From Natronospirillum operosum (GTDB lineage Bacteria > Pseudomonadota > Gammaproteobacteria > Pseudomonadales > Natronospirillaceae), in the NCBI RefSeq assembly GCF_004768465.1, contig NZ_SRMF01000011.1, positions 31,575 through 95,574 of the forward strand: 64,000 nucleotides of DNA, written 5' to 3'. Made by a program: the position numbers and the translations under genes. How positions within the stretch are numbered: the first letter of the stretch is position 1; each line of letters opens with the position of its first letter. The notes under the pieces were generated by a model that saw only the letters and a list, made by a program, of their open reading frames with translations, ran no database searches and was not told where the DNA came from. This document shows, piece after piece, positions 37,862 to 46,142 of the stretch.

Positions 37862-38908
37862 CTAGCTGTAACGGTATGGACGGCCCGCCCTGTCCATGGA
37901 TGCATTGTAGTCCTTGAATATCTGCACCACTCTGCCGGCGGTGTCGGATTCTTCCGCGATGTCGTCCCAGAACTCGCGCGCCGCGCCTTCTACCTGAGCC
38001 CACTCTGCATCCGGTATGGAGGTCAGTTCGAGCTTGGTGCCTTCGGTACGCAATCTTGCTTCACCCGCCCAGTACCAGTGTTGACGGTAGTAGTGGGATT
38101 GTTCGAAGCAGGCTGCCATCAGGACTTGCAGATGCTCGGGCAGTTCATTCCAGCGGTCCATGTTGGCAAAGAAGTGACCGATCCAGGCACCGGAGATGTT
38201 GTTGGTCAGGAAATGCGAGCAGATGTCCGCCCAGCCGACTTCGTACGCCTCGGTAATGCCGCACCAGGCTACGCCGTCGATCTCGCGGGTCTGCAGGGCA
38301 ATTTCCACGTCTTCCCAGGGCACCGTCACCGGTACCACCCCGAACTGGCTCAGGAAGCGGCCGGCGGTAGGAAAGGTGAATACCCGCTTGCCGCGCAGGT
38401 CTTCCATGCTGTTGATGGGTGAGGTGGTGATGAAATGGCAGGGGTCCCAGGCGCCGGCGGAGATGTGTTTTACCCCGACATTCGCGTACTGGTCGGCCCA
38501 GATTTCATTCAGCCCCCAATCGTTGAACAGGGCCGGCACATCGAGTGAATAGCGGCTGGCGAAGGGGAAATAGCCACCGAACACCGTCACATCGGTGGGC
38601 GACATCATGGAGTCGTCGTCCGACTGTACCGCATCGATGGTGCCGCGTTGCATGGCCTGGAACAGCTCTTCCGTGGGGACCAGTTGATCCGCGTAGTAGA
38701 GATCGATCTGCATCTCGTCTCCGGCGATGGCATTGAACATGTCCACCGCCGGCTTGACCACCTGCGCGCCGAGTGCCGAGCCGGCGTAGGTTTGCAGTCG
38801 CCAGCGAATGGTGGACTGGGCCAGGACCTTGGTTGAGGCTGCCGAAGCCGTTATGGCGGCTACGCCTGCCAGCGCACTGCCCGTTAGAAACTTGCGTCGT
38901 GATGTCAT
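37862..38908 (-). CDS. dctP: TRAP transporter solute-binding protein (DctP family, Tat signal)
   Basis: A 348-residue periplasmic binding protein. The N-terminus MTSRRKFLTGSALAG is a twin-arginine signal, with cleavage likely after VLAQ near residue 31. The mature protein follows the DctP/TakP plan (IRWRLQTYAGSALG, QLVPTEELFQAMQRGTIDAVQ). It captures the substrate for DctQM. The ligand cannot be read from sequence. It lies 51 bp after dctM and 198 bp before the ligase gene; the latter gap shows no clear terminator. Confidence 0.9.
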   Translation of the reverse strand: MTSRRKFLTGSALAGVAAITASAASTKVLAQSTIRWRLQTYAGSALGAQVVKPAVDMFNAIAGDEMQIDLYYADQLVPTEELFQAMQRGTIDAVQSDDDSMMSPTDVTVFGGYFPFASRYSLDVPALFNDWGLNEIWADQYANVGVKHISAGAWDPCHFITTSPINSMEDLRGKRVFTFPTAGRFLSQFGVVPVTVPWEDVEIALQTREIDGVAWCGITEAYEVGWADICSHFLTNNISGAWIGHFFANMDRWNELPEHLQVLMAACFEQSHYYRQHWYWAGEARLRTEGTKLELTSIPDAEWAQVEGAAREFWDDIAEESDTAGRVVQIFKDYNASMDRAGRPYRYS

Positions 38909-38959
38909 GGTATTTCCCTCTTTCCGGTCAATGTAGGGTCTGCAGCGGTGCAGCCCTGG

Positions 38960-40288
38960 TTAGGGGTTGTAAAGAAGCTCGGGCAGCCAGAGCGCAATCT
39001 GCGGAAATGCCATCACGATGGCGAGCCCGAGGATCATTACACCCACAAAAGGGATGATGGAGCGGTAGATGTCGTTCAACGTGACGTCGTTTGGGGCCAT
39101 GGCACGCATCAGGAACAGGTTGTAGCCAAATGGCGGTGTCATGTAGGCAATCTGACAGGTGATGGTGTACAGAACGCCGTACCAGATCAGGTCGAACTCC
39201 AGCATACGCACAATGGGTACATAGAGTGGGGCGACGATGACCAGCATGGCGGTATCGTCGAGAAAGGTGCCCATCAGGATAAAACTCAGCTGCATCAGGA
39301 TGAGTATTTCCCAGCGCCCGAGACCGAGGTTGTCCATGAACAGGTCGCGGACAAAATCCACCGCGCGCAGTCCGTCAAAGACGGCACCAAAGGCCAGGGC
39401 GGCGAGAATGATCCACAGGAACATGCAGCTGATGGCCAGGGTTTTGCGCGTGCAGATATCGAGAATCTTCCAGGTCATGCGGCCCTTGAACAGGGCCACT
39501 GACGTGGCCGCCAGGGCCCCGATCACGGAGCTCTCGACCAGACGCGTGTAGCCGGCCACAAAGGGCACCATCATCACCAGGAAAATGCCTACCGGCATCA
39601 GCCCGGCCAGCAACAGACGGTACTTTTCCGCCCTGGTGATTTTCTCCCGCTCCGCTTCCGCAATGGGCGGGCCGAGAGAGGGGTTGAACTTGCAGCGCAG
39701 CCAGATGTAGAGGATGAACAGCGCTGCCAGCAACAGGCCGGGCATGACGCCGGCCAGCCAGAGTTTGCCCACCGGCTGGCGCGCGATCATGGCGTAGAGC
39801 ACCATGACCACGGAGGGCGGCACCAGTATGCCCAGGCTGGCACCGGCCTGTATGACACCGGTGACCATGCGCTTGTCGTAGGAGCGGCGCAGCAGCTCCG
39901 GCAGCGCAATGGTGGCACCAATGGCCATGCCGGCAACGGAGAGACCGTTCATGGCCGAGATCAGGACCATCAGCAGGATGGTCCCGATGGCGAGCCCGCC
40001 CGGCACGGGCCCGAACCAGACATGGAACATGCGGTAGAGGTCGTCCGCCAGGTGCGACTCGGACATGACATAGCCCATGAAAATGAACATGGGCAGGGTC
40101 AGCAGCGGGTACCAGTTCATCAGCTTGATGGTCTGCGCAAAGGCCAGGTCGTAGCCGCCCCGATCCCCCCAGAGGAAGATAGCCGCTACAACGGCGACAA
40201 AGCCGATGACCCCGAACATGCGCTGACCGGTCAGCATCATCAGCAGCATGGAGCCGAACATCAGGGCGGCGATCAGTTCATAGGACAT
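38960..40288 (-). CDS. dctM: TRAP transporter large permease (DctM family)
   Basis: A 442-residue inner-membrane protein with about twelve to thirteen helices, driving substrate uptake with a sodium gradient. Family segments include PMFIFMGYVMSES, LSVAGMAIGATIALPEL and GTFLDDTAMLVIVAPLYVPI. The ATG at 40288, with AGGTGGAG upstream, was chosen over an extension to 40468. It shares one base with the dctQ stop (TGATG). Confidence 0.94.
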   Translation of the reverse strand: MSYELIAALMFGSMLLMMLTGQRMFGVIGFVAVVAAIFLWGDRGGYDLAFAQTIKLMNWYPLLTLPMFIFMGYVMSESHLADDLYRMFHVWFGPVPGGLAIGTILLMVLISAMNGLSVAGMAIGATIALPELLRRSYDKRMVTGVIQAGASLGILVPPSVVMVLYAMIARQPVGKLWLAGVMPGLLLAALFILYIWLRCKFNPSLGPPIAEAEREKITRAEKYRLLLAGLMPVGIFLVMMVPFVAGYTRLVESSVIGALAATSVALFKGRMTWKILDICTRKTLAISCMFLWIILAALAFGAVFDGLRAVDFVRDLFMDNLGLGRWEILILMQLSFILMGTFLDDTAMLVIVAPLYVPIVRMLEFDLIWYGVLYTITCQIAYMTPPFGYNLFLMRAMAPNDVTLNDIYRSIIPFVGVMILGLAIVMAFPQIALWLPELLYNP

Positions 40289-40794
40289 CAGATCTCCACC
40301 TTTCTCAGTTTGGCTACATCGCGAATCAGGAAAGCAGTGCACTGCAGAATCATCAGGCTGATGCCAATGCACATGATGATCTTGATCGGCGCCATATAGG
40401 GTCGCCAGAGGCCACGCCGACGCTCGCCGTACTCCAGCGCGTACTGGGTGCTTTCGATGCCGCCCCAAAGCAGCACACCGAGATAGATCAACAGCATCAG
40501 AATGGTGACCGCGTCGACGGCCGCCTTGGTGCGATCGGACCAGCGGCTGTAGAGCAGATCCATACGCACGGCCGATCCCAGTTGCAGCGCATAGGCGCCG
40601 CCCAGCATGAAGTAGCCGAGCAACATGAACTGAGCCACTTCATCGGTCCAGATCTGGGGCTGCCAGCCGGCGCGGGCAATAGCACCCCAGAGCAGCACAC
40701 CCATCAGCGCGAACAGGGAAAACATGGCCAGGCGGCCGATGCCGTAGTTCAGGCGTTCCACCCAGCGCACATACAGAATCAGGAATCGAGGCAT
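40288..40794 (-). CDS. dctQ: TRAP transporter small permease (DctQ family)
   Basis: A 168-residue four-helix membrane protein that completes the TRAP permease with DctM. The VDAVTILMLLIYLGVLLWGG segment and the tryptophan-rich DEVAQFMLLGYFMLGGAYALQ region fit DctQ. Its start overlaps the amidohydrolase gene by 16 bases, so uptake and hydrolase genes are one transcript. Confidence 0.9.
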   Translation of the reverse strand: MPRFLILYVRWVERLNYGIGRLAMFSLFALMGVLLWGAIARAGWQPQIWTDEVAQFMLLGYFMLGGAYALQLGSAVRMDLLYSRWSDRTKAAVDAVTILMLLIYLGVLLWGGIESTQYALEYGERRRGLWRPYMAPIKIIMCIGISLMILQCTAFLIRDVAKLRKVEI

Positions 40795-41642
40795 GGCGTG
40801 TCTCCCAGCGACTGAAAGGCGGCAGTCAGAATTTCAGTCAGGTGTGCGGTCAGATCAGCCTCTGTTCCCGAATCGGCCAGCAGGTCGTTGCGAACCTCCA
40901 GCATGGCGTGTGCCAAGTCGTAGGGTGTGGCATGAAGTTTCAACGTATGGGTAACATGATCACGGGCGGAGTAGGGCTCATTCAGCCGCACATCCAGATG
41001 AGAGGTTCTGGCGGCAGCAACGATGGCCCGGGCCAGGGTATCGTCGGTATCATGGATCACACCCAGTTCGACCTGGCGTGCCTGGCCGCGATAAACGGGC
41101 GTGAAGGAGTGAATGGTCAGCAGCAGCGGGCGCTTGCCCTGAGCCAGGATGCCGGCAATTTCTGCGTGTACACTGGCATGAAAGGGCAGGTACAGGGCGC
41201 GGATACGCTGCCGGCGCTGTTCGGGACTGAGTGACTGATTGCCCGGAATAACGTAGTTTTCCGACTGTGCCGGCATGGCATCCAACTGGTCGGGCGAGCG
41301 ATTGAGGTCGTAAATCAGCCGGGACAGGGGCGCATGCACCAGCACCGTGCCCCCGGTCACGGGTGCCAGTGCTGCCGCCAGGCGTCTGGCCAGTGGCAGG
41401 GCGCCAGGGTCCCAGGCGATGTGGCTGGAGGCCAGGTCAGCCTCCAGCCCGAGGTCGTCCCAGGGCGCATCAAACCGATTGGAGGCGTGCTCACAGATCA
41501 GCACCAGACCGCTGGCTTGAAATTCGGCGTGGGCTTCGACCTGGCTGCCGTCCTGATTCCAGTAGCTCACGACGCCCTGCCACGGCTCTTCGGCGGGCCT
41601 GTCAGAGTTGTTGCTGGGCTCTTGGTGATCCGCTGCTTGCAT
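40779..41642 (-). CDS. N-formylglutamate amidohydrolase-family enzyme
   Basis: A 287-residue zinc-hydrolase-like protein of the FGase family. The conserved LICEHASNRFDAPWDDLGL start (about residue 47), VLVHAPLSRLIYDLNR and LLLTIHSFTPVYRG segments are visible. Classical members release formate from N-formylglutamate in histidine breakdown. Here no hut gene is near, and the gene leads a TRAP/ligase/dehydrogenase operon, so it may instead cleave an N-acyl or gamma-glutamyl intermediate; that role is inferred. It diverges from the RpiR gene. Confidence 0.82.
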   Translation of the reverse strand: MQAADHQEPSNNSDRPAEEPWQGVVSYWNQDGSQVEAHAEFQASGLVLICEHASNRFDAPWDDLGLEADLASSHIAWDPGALPLARRLAAALAPVTGGTVLVHAPLSRLIYDLNRSPDQLDAMPAQSENYVIPGNQSLSPEQRRQRIRALYLPFHASVHAEIAGILAQGKRPLLLTIHSFTPVYRGQARQVELGVIHDTDDTLARAIVAAARTSHLDVRLNEPYSARDHVTHTLKLHATPYDLAHAMLEVRNDLLADSGTEADLTAHLTEILTAAFQSLGDTPCLDS

Positions 41643-41708
41643 TGGGAAAGCCTTCCCTGCTTTTCAGGTCGTATTCAGTCTCTGACGCTCCTGATGAAAT
41701 GTCAATAT

Positions 41709-41744
41709 TGTTTCAAAAATAACATGTCTGTTACAAAAAGAACA
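41709..41744. promoter_or_regulatory. Tandem operator-like sites in the RpiR/TRAP divergent promoter
   Basis: Two 16-bp elements of pattern TGTTnCAAAAAnAACA occur at 41709-41724 and 41729-41744. They differ only at the two n positions, have TGTT/AACA arms and are 20 bp apart centre to centre, so they lie on the same DNA face. Probable RpiR binding sites. Confidence 0.65.
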
Positions 41745-41785
41745 AAATGACTAAACTGTGATCAGCCAACAATGTCAGAGGACAC

Positions 41786-42661
41786 ATGAACCAAAAACAG
41801 CACACCATCGAAACCCAGTTGCGCGATGCGCTGCCCGAGCTGACACGAGCGGAGCGTCAACTGTCGGCGCACATGCTCAGCAACTTTCCGGCCACTGCTC
41901 TGGGCACGGTTGCTTCCATTGCCCGCGCCGCCGGCGTCTCCAATCCCACCGTGGTGCGCCTGGTACAGAAGCTCGGCTATACAGGCTATCCGGACTTCCA
42001 GAGCTGCCTGCATGACGAACTGAGCGAGAAGCTGGCGTCGCCGATCGCCAAGCACGACAAATGGGCGGACTCCTTTCCCGGCGAGCACATCCTGCACAGC
42101 TTTGCCAACAAGCTGATAGAGAATCTGAATGCCACCCTGGGCCAGGTTGACCAGGCGAGCTTCTATGAGATGACGCAGTTGCTGTCGGACTCGGAACGCC
42201 GCATCTACACTCTCGGTGGGCGCCTGACGCACTCGGTGGCGGACTATTTTGCGACCGTGCTGAAAGTCATGCGGGGCGAGGTGGTGGTGCTGACGTCCAT
42301 GCCCAATACCTGGCCGCCGACATTGCTCGACATGCGAGAAGGAGACGTGCTGGTGGCTTTTGATGTGCGTCGTTACGAGCCTTCAGTGGTACAGATGGTG
42401 GAGCTGGCGAGCGAGCAGGGGGTGGATGTCATGCTGATTACCGACCGCTGGGTTTCTCCGGCCGCAGCGCATGCCCGTTTTACGCTGCCCTGTTATATCG
42501 AGGCACCGTCAGCCTGGGATTCAATCACACCCCTGATGGCGCTGATAGAGGCCTTGCTGGCGGGCGTGCAGGAACGGCGCTGGGATGAAACGCGCGAGCG
42601 CCTGCGGCGCATGGAAGCCCTCTATGAACGCACGCGGCTGTTCAAGCGACCACGGTTTTAG
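41786..42661 (+). CDS. RpiR/MurR-family transcriptional regulator
   Basis: A 291-residue regulator: an N-terminal HTH_6 domain (LTRAERQLSAHMLSNFP...SIARAAGVSNPTVVRLVQKLGYTGY, residues 18-75) and a C-terminal SIS domain from about residue 120. SIS domains of this family usually sense phosphosugars, but RpiR proteins also control amine and amino-acid clusters. It is divergent from the TRAP/amidohydrolase operon and is its likely regulator. Its 3' end overlaps rlmG by 20 bases. Confidence 0.9.
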   Translation: MNQKQHTIETQLRDALPELTRAERQLSAHMLSNFPATALGTVASIARAAGVSNPTVVRLVQKLGYTGYPDFQSCLHDELSEKLASPIAKHDKWADSFPGEHILHSFANKLIENLNATLGQVDQASFYEMTQLLSDSERRIYTLGGRLTHSVADYFATVLKVMRGEVVVLTSMPNTWPPTLLDMREGDVLVAFDVRRYEPSVVQMVELASEQGVDVMLITDRWVSPAAAHARFTLPCYIEAPSAWDSITPLMALIEALLAGVQERRWDETRERLRRMEALYERTRLFKRPRF

Positions 42662-43811
42662 GTGGTCGCGGGGCGGTTGCCAGCAGCACCACAAAGCGCT
42701 TGTCGCTGCTCAGCGTGGTGACTGAGCGAAAGTAGGATTTCATCATCTGGTGGTAGCCCAGGTGCCTGTTGGCCACCACCACCATGTGGCCGCCGGCGGT
42801 CAGTACTCCACGCGCCTGATGAAACAACGCCTGCGCCACGTCCGTGGTGACGGTATCCGACTGATGAAACGGCGGGTTGCACAGGATGACGTCAGCACTC
42901 TGTGGGGCGGCATCCTGCAAACCATCGCGCAGCACGACTGACCACTGCTGGTCGGCACCGAGGTTGCGCTGTGCGGACGCCTGTACACTGCTGATCGCGG
43001 CGGCCGAGGCATCACAGAAGGTCATTCGTGCGTTGGGGTGCAGCCGCAACCAGGCCAGTCCGAGGACTCCGTTGCCGCAGCACAGATCAATGGCGTGATG
43101 TGGGTCCGGCAGACCGCTGGTGTCGAGCAGGGTCAGATGTTGCAGCAGGCAGGCCGCGCCCGGGTCGAGACGGCGCTGCGAAAACACGCCCGGATGATTG
43201 AGCAAGGTCAGCTGAAAGTCTGCCACTGCGACCGATTGTGTGGCGGGCGGTTCTGCGGCGGCGGTGGTGACCGCCTGCCAGTAGCGGGCCTTGCGCACAA
43301 TGCGTGAAGCTTCCACATTACCCAGCCGCGCCTGCATGACTTTCTGGTCGGACGGCTTGACGTGTTTCAGCATGCCGCCCAGCAGGATGGGGGTGCCGAC
43401 CGGCAGGTGCTGGTTCAGCTGCGCGAGCTGCCAGTCCAGCAGAGCACTGCTGCGCGGCAATTTCAGCACAACCTGAGTGACCGCTGCCGGTGGCGCCTCG
43501 GTTTGCGGGATCAGGGGCAGACCGGACAGACCATTGCGGCGCAGATTGAGCGCCAGCGCCTCTGCTTCCACTGCGCTGTCGTACCACAGTGTCGGTTCAT
43601 GGGCGTGCAAGGCACAGCCGAGGGCACCGAAGGCATCATTCACCAGCAGCAAGGGGGTTTCGGGTGGAGCGCTGTGCAGTGTCCGAATCAGGTAGTCGTC
43701 GGCAGCATCCCAGGCGCGCAACGCTGGGTGATGGCGTTCCGGCAGGCGGTGCAGCGTGACGGTGCCGGTTGCGCTGTGAAACTCGGTATCAAGTGCGGGG
43801 GTGTCGGACAT
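42642..43811 (-). CDS. rlmG: 23S rRNA (guanine-1835-N2) methyltransferase RlmG
   Basis: A 389-residue RlmG/RsmC-type enzyme. A degenerate N-terminal methyltransferase half (residues 1-190) is followed by the catalytic half with AIDLCCGNGVLGL and the N-methylation motif CNPPFH. RsmC (340-345 residues) is the alternative; length and the LGGMLKHVKPSD segment favour RlmG. The ATG at 43811 was chosen over an upstream in-frame start. Confidence 0.85.
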   Translation of the reverse strand: MSDTPALDTEFHSATGTVTLHRLPERHHPALRAWDAADDYLIRTLHSAPPETPLLLVNDAFGALGCALHAHEPTLWYDSAVEAEALALNLRRNGLSGLPLIPQTEAPPAAVTQVVLKLPRSSALLDWQLAQLNQHLPVGTPILLGGMLKHVKPSDQKVMQARLGNVEASRIVRKARYWQAVTTAAAEPPATQSVAVADFQLTLLNHPGVFSQRRLDPGAACLLQHLTLLDTSGLPDPHHAIDLCCGNGVLGLAWLRLHPNARMTFCDASAAAISSVQASAQRNLGADQQWSVVLRDGLQDAAPQSADVILCNPPFHQSDTVTTDVAQALFHQARGVLTAGGHMVVVANRHLGYHQMMKSYFRSVTTLSSDKRFVVLLATAPRPPKTVVA

Positions 43812-43907
43812 GGTATAGGAGTCGGCTGGTTCAAGAGCGGGCAGTGTACGTTGTTTTGGCGCCAAGGTAGCACAAAAACGCACCCTGCAAGCCGCTTCAG
43901 GTTTCGA

Positions 43908-44444
43908 TCACCCCGTTTTTTCTGCGCCGGCCTCGGGGGGTGTTGCGGTCAGCGTGCGCCCCAGTATGGTCAGGCTGATGGGCTGCCCGTGCATGCGGGC
44001 CACGCCAGGGCACTGCCCCCAGGTCTCGAAGCCGAATTGTTCGAACAGGTGCAGGCTGGCCCGGTTGTGGCTGAAGATATAGGCCAGCACGGAATGCAGT
44101 TGCAGAGCCGGTGTCCTGTCCAGCAGTGCCGCCAGCAGCGTGCGGCCGACGCCCTGACGATGCGCTTCCGGCGCCACATAGACTGCCACTTCCCGGGTTC
44201 CGTCATAGGCCGGGCGCCCGTAGAATGAGCTCAGGGTGGCCCAGCCCAGTATCGTATGCGGCTCGTCGTCCGGGCAGGCAACCAGCAGGGGATAACCCGG
44301 TTTCTGGTGCGCCTTGAACCAGTCCAGACGTTCGGTTTCGGTCACCGGCTCCAGGTCGGCCGTCGCCAGCCCGTCCGGTATCGATGCGTTGTAAATACGC
44401 ACAATGGCTTTGAGGTCGCGCCGACGCGCGGGTCGAATCTGCAT
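43908..44444 (-). CDS. GNAT N-acetyltransferase, phosphinothricin-acetyltransferase-like
   Basis: A 178-residue acetyltransferase. IRPARRRDLKAIVRIYNASI at the start, EVAVYVAPEAHRQGVGRTLL (acetyl-CoA loop QGVGR) and SHNRASLHLFEQFGFETWG are typical of the Pat/Bar-like group. Members acetylate methionine sulfoximine, phosphinothricin or unknown amines. The ATG at 44444 begins the family domain. It is divergent from the membrane-protein gene at 44568. Confidence 0.85.
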   Translation of the reverse strand: MQIRPARRRDLKAIVRIYNASIPDGLATADLEPVTETERLDWFKAHQKPGYPLLVACPDDEPHTILGWATLSSFYGRPAYDGTREVAVYVAPEAHRQGVGRTLLAALLDRTPALQLHSVLAYIFSHNRASLHLFEQFGFETWGQCPGVARMHGQPISLTILGRTLTATPPEAGAEKTG

Positions 44445-44567
44445 GGATGGGTCTCGGACGCTGTTGATGGTCAAGGTTGGCTTTGGGTGGACTTTCCGCA
44501 AGGCCTTGGCACAATACGGCCATCTTATTTAAACTGCCGGGCTGTCCGGCGTCGTCAGGAGAGAATG

Positions 44568-45434
44568 ATGCAGTTGCCGGTGAAACTCAAGTTACCCATT
44601 CTGGAAGTGGTCGTGGCCGCCTTCAGGCTGCCGGTGCAGATGCGCGAAAGTCTGCTGCCAGCCATTCAGTGGCCGCTGATCCTGCTGGTGGGACTGCAGG
44701 TCGCCGGTACCTTTTGGGGCGGGCCGGAAGCCGGCGAGGGCGCGATACTGATGATCGTGCTGTTTGGTATCACCGGTCTGGTGGTGACTGCCATGGTGGC
44801 TGTACCGGCCCATCAGATCTTTATCCGGGGCGCGCTGAATGAAGCCAGTGGTGGCCTGCGCTGGACCAGCCGTGAAACCTGGTATTTCCTGTGGAGCATC
44901 GGTTTGCCGCTGATCGTGCTGGTGCTGGCCAGCCTGATCAGCATGCCGCTGGTCGTCATTGCCAACATGACCGGGGTGCCGGTGTTTGCCAGCTTGGCCG
45001 TGCTGATTGGCCTGATCGCAGGTATTGCGGTCTATGGGCGCTTTTCCATGGTATTGCCGCGTATTGCTCTGGGTCAGGCCGGCGGGCTGCGCGCGGCCGG
45101 TCAGATGGCTGGCGAGCATTACTGGCGGGTTGGACTGATCAGTGTCCTGTTTCCGCTGATTATCAACCTGGTACCCATGTTTTTGCAGGGGGCTCTGGGC
45201 CCGATAGGGGTGCCGCTGGCGGTGCTGGTGGGGGTTTATTTCGTCATTGTGCAGATTGCCGCGCTGGCGCTGGTCTATCGGTGGCTGCAGGAGTTTGCCG
45301 AACCGCCGGAAGAGGATCGGGAAGACGAGGGTGGCAACGATGACACCGCCTTTCTGGATGACGAGCAGGCTGATGAGCGCTGGCTGGAAGATGATCAGCG
45401 GGGCGACCAGGGCCCGGACGACCGCCGGCACTGA
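44568..45434 (+). CDS. Uncharacterised multi-pass membrane protein with acidic tail
   Basis: No family recognised. The 288-residue protein has about six hydrophobic segments between residues 28 and 235. The last 45 residues are strongly acidic and end in RDQGPDDRRH-like charged sequence, probably cytoplasmic. Two adjacent ATGs (44565, 44568) are in frame; the second has AGGAG six bases ahead. A bidirectional terminator follows 14 bases after the stop. Confidence 0.7.
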   Translation: MQLPVKLKLPILEVVVAAFRLPVQMRESLLPAIQWPLILLVGLQVAGTFWGGPEAGEGAILMIVLFGITGLVVTAMVAVPAHQIFIRGALNEASGGLRWTSRETWYFLWSIGLPLIVLVLASLISMPLVVIANMTGVPVFASLAVLIGLIAGIAVYGRFSMVLPRIALGQAGGLRAAGQMAGEHYWRVGLISVLFPLIINLVPMFLQGALGPIGVPLAVLVGVYFVIVQIAALALVYRWLQEFAEPPEEDREDEGGNDDTAFLDDEQADERWLEDDQRGDQGPDDRRH

Positions 45435-45448
45435 TCAGCAGGCATAAA

Positions 45449-45474
45449 AAAGGCGGTGCTGATGCACCGCCTTT
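45449..45474 (-). terminator. Rho-independent terminator (csp; bidirectional)
   Basis: AAAGGCGGTGC (45449-45459) pairs with GCACCGCCTTT (45464-45474) around TGAT. Read on the minus strand the stem is followed by six T, so it best serves the cold-shock gene ending at 45531. The plus strand has three T and may serve the membrane-protein gene. Confidence 0.85.
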
Positions 45475-45530
45475 CTATGGACTCTGATCGCAGAGCGAGG
45501 AGTCCTGAATCCGATTACCGAAACACTGAC

Positions 45531-45743
45531 TTACAGCGGTGTAACGTTATCGGCCTGAGGGCCTTTCTGACCCTGAGTTACTTCAAAAGTAACCTGCTGG
45601 CCTTCGAGAAGGGTACGACGACCAGTGCCATTAATAGCACGGAAATGAACAAAGACATCGGTACCGCCTTCACGTTCGATAAAGCCGAAGCCTTTCTCGT
45701 CGTTGAACCACTTTACTGTGCCGGTAATAGTTTGACCTGACAT
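45531..45743 (-). CDS. Cold-shock domain protein
   Basis: A 70-residue single-stranded nucleic-acid binding protein of the CspA family. RNA-binding motifs RNP1 KGFGFIE and RNP2 VFVHF are intact, and the start [11 protein letters not shown] is typical. It may act as an RNA chaperone; whether it is cold-induced cannot be told from the protein. A strong terminator follows and a long, hairpin-rich upstream region precedes it. The ATG at 45743 is preferred, with GAGGAAAA ahead. Confidence 0.95.
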   Translation of the reverse strand: MSGQTITGTVKWFNDEKGFGFIEREGGTDVFVHFRAINGTGRRTLLEGQQVTFEVTQGQKGPQADNVTPL

Positions 45744-46142
45744 GTTTTCCTCTTTTCTCACTTATACCCCAATTACGGGGTGTATATATGCCGACTGCAA
45801 AGCAGTGCGGCAGTCTAACGCGGGCAGCAACCACAGGGGTTGCGACCACCATGAATTGGGCCGAAGCCCAGTGCTTTAACGGGTATCTGACTCTGGAAGG
45901 ACGCGGGTGGAACTTTCGGGGGCTTGCACTCGAGGAGACTTGCCGGAAAGGACTGTCACGGGCGACCTTGTAGGTCGGGTACCTGAGAAAGTAAGACTAG
46001 CATACTCCTTTTGCGGCGCATTGATAGCCCCTGATCGTAAAAATTTTGCGGGTCTGCCGGGCCTCGGCAGTGCGCAATACAGGCAATACAGCTTGCGCCG
46101 GGTGATCAGAGACCACCCGGCGTGTCTGTTGGCCGGCAAGCC
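45744..46142 (-). other. Gene-free region with structured leader of the cold-shock gene
   Basis: No convincing gene in these 399 bases. On the minus strand a possible -10 TATGCT lies at 46004-45999, giving a leader of about 250 nt. Three hairpins fall inside it: 45963-45977 (CGACCT/AGGTCG), 45857-45870 (TGGGC-TTCG-GCCCA, a UUCG tetraloop) and 45766-45781 (ACCCC/GGGGT) close to the start codon. A long structured leader is usual for cold-shock mRNAs. The far end holds the nrdJb hairpin. Confidence 0.5.
46096..46122 (-). terminator. Strong hairpin after nrdJb
   Basis: CGCCGGGTG (46096-46104) and CACCCGGCG (46114-46122) form a perfect 9-bp stem with a 9-base loop, 20 bases beyond the nrdJb stop. 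There is no T run on the minus strand, so it may end transcription only with help or protect the 3' end. Confidence 0.5.

Noticed and set aside
40779..41642. Histidine-utilisation (hut) locus
   Set aside because: The FGase-family gene is alone; no hutU, hutH, hutI or hutC genes occur in the window.
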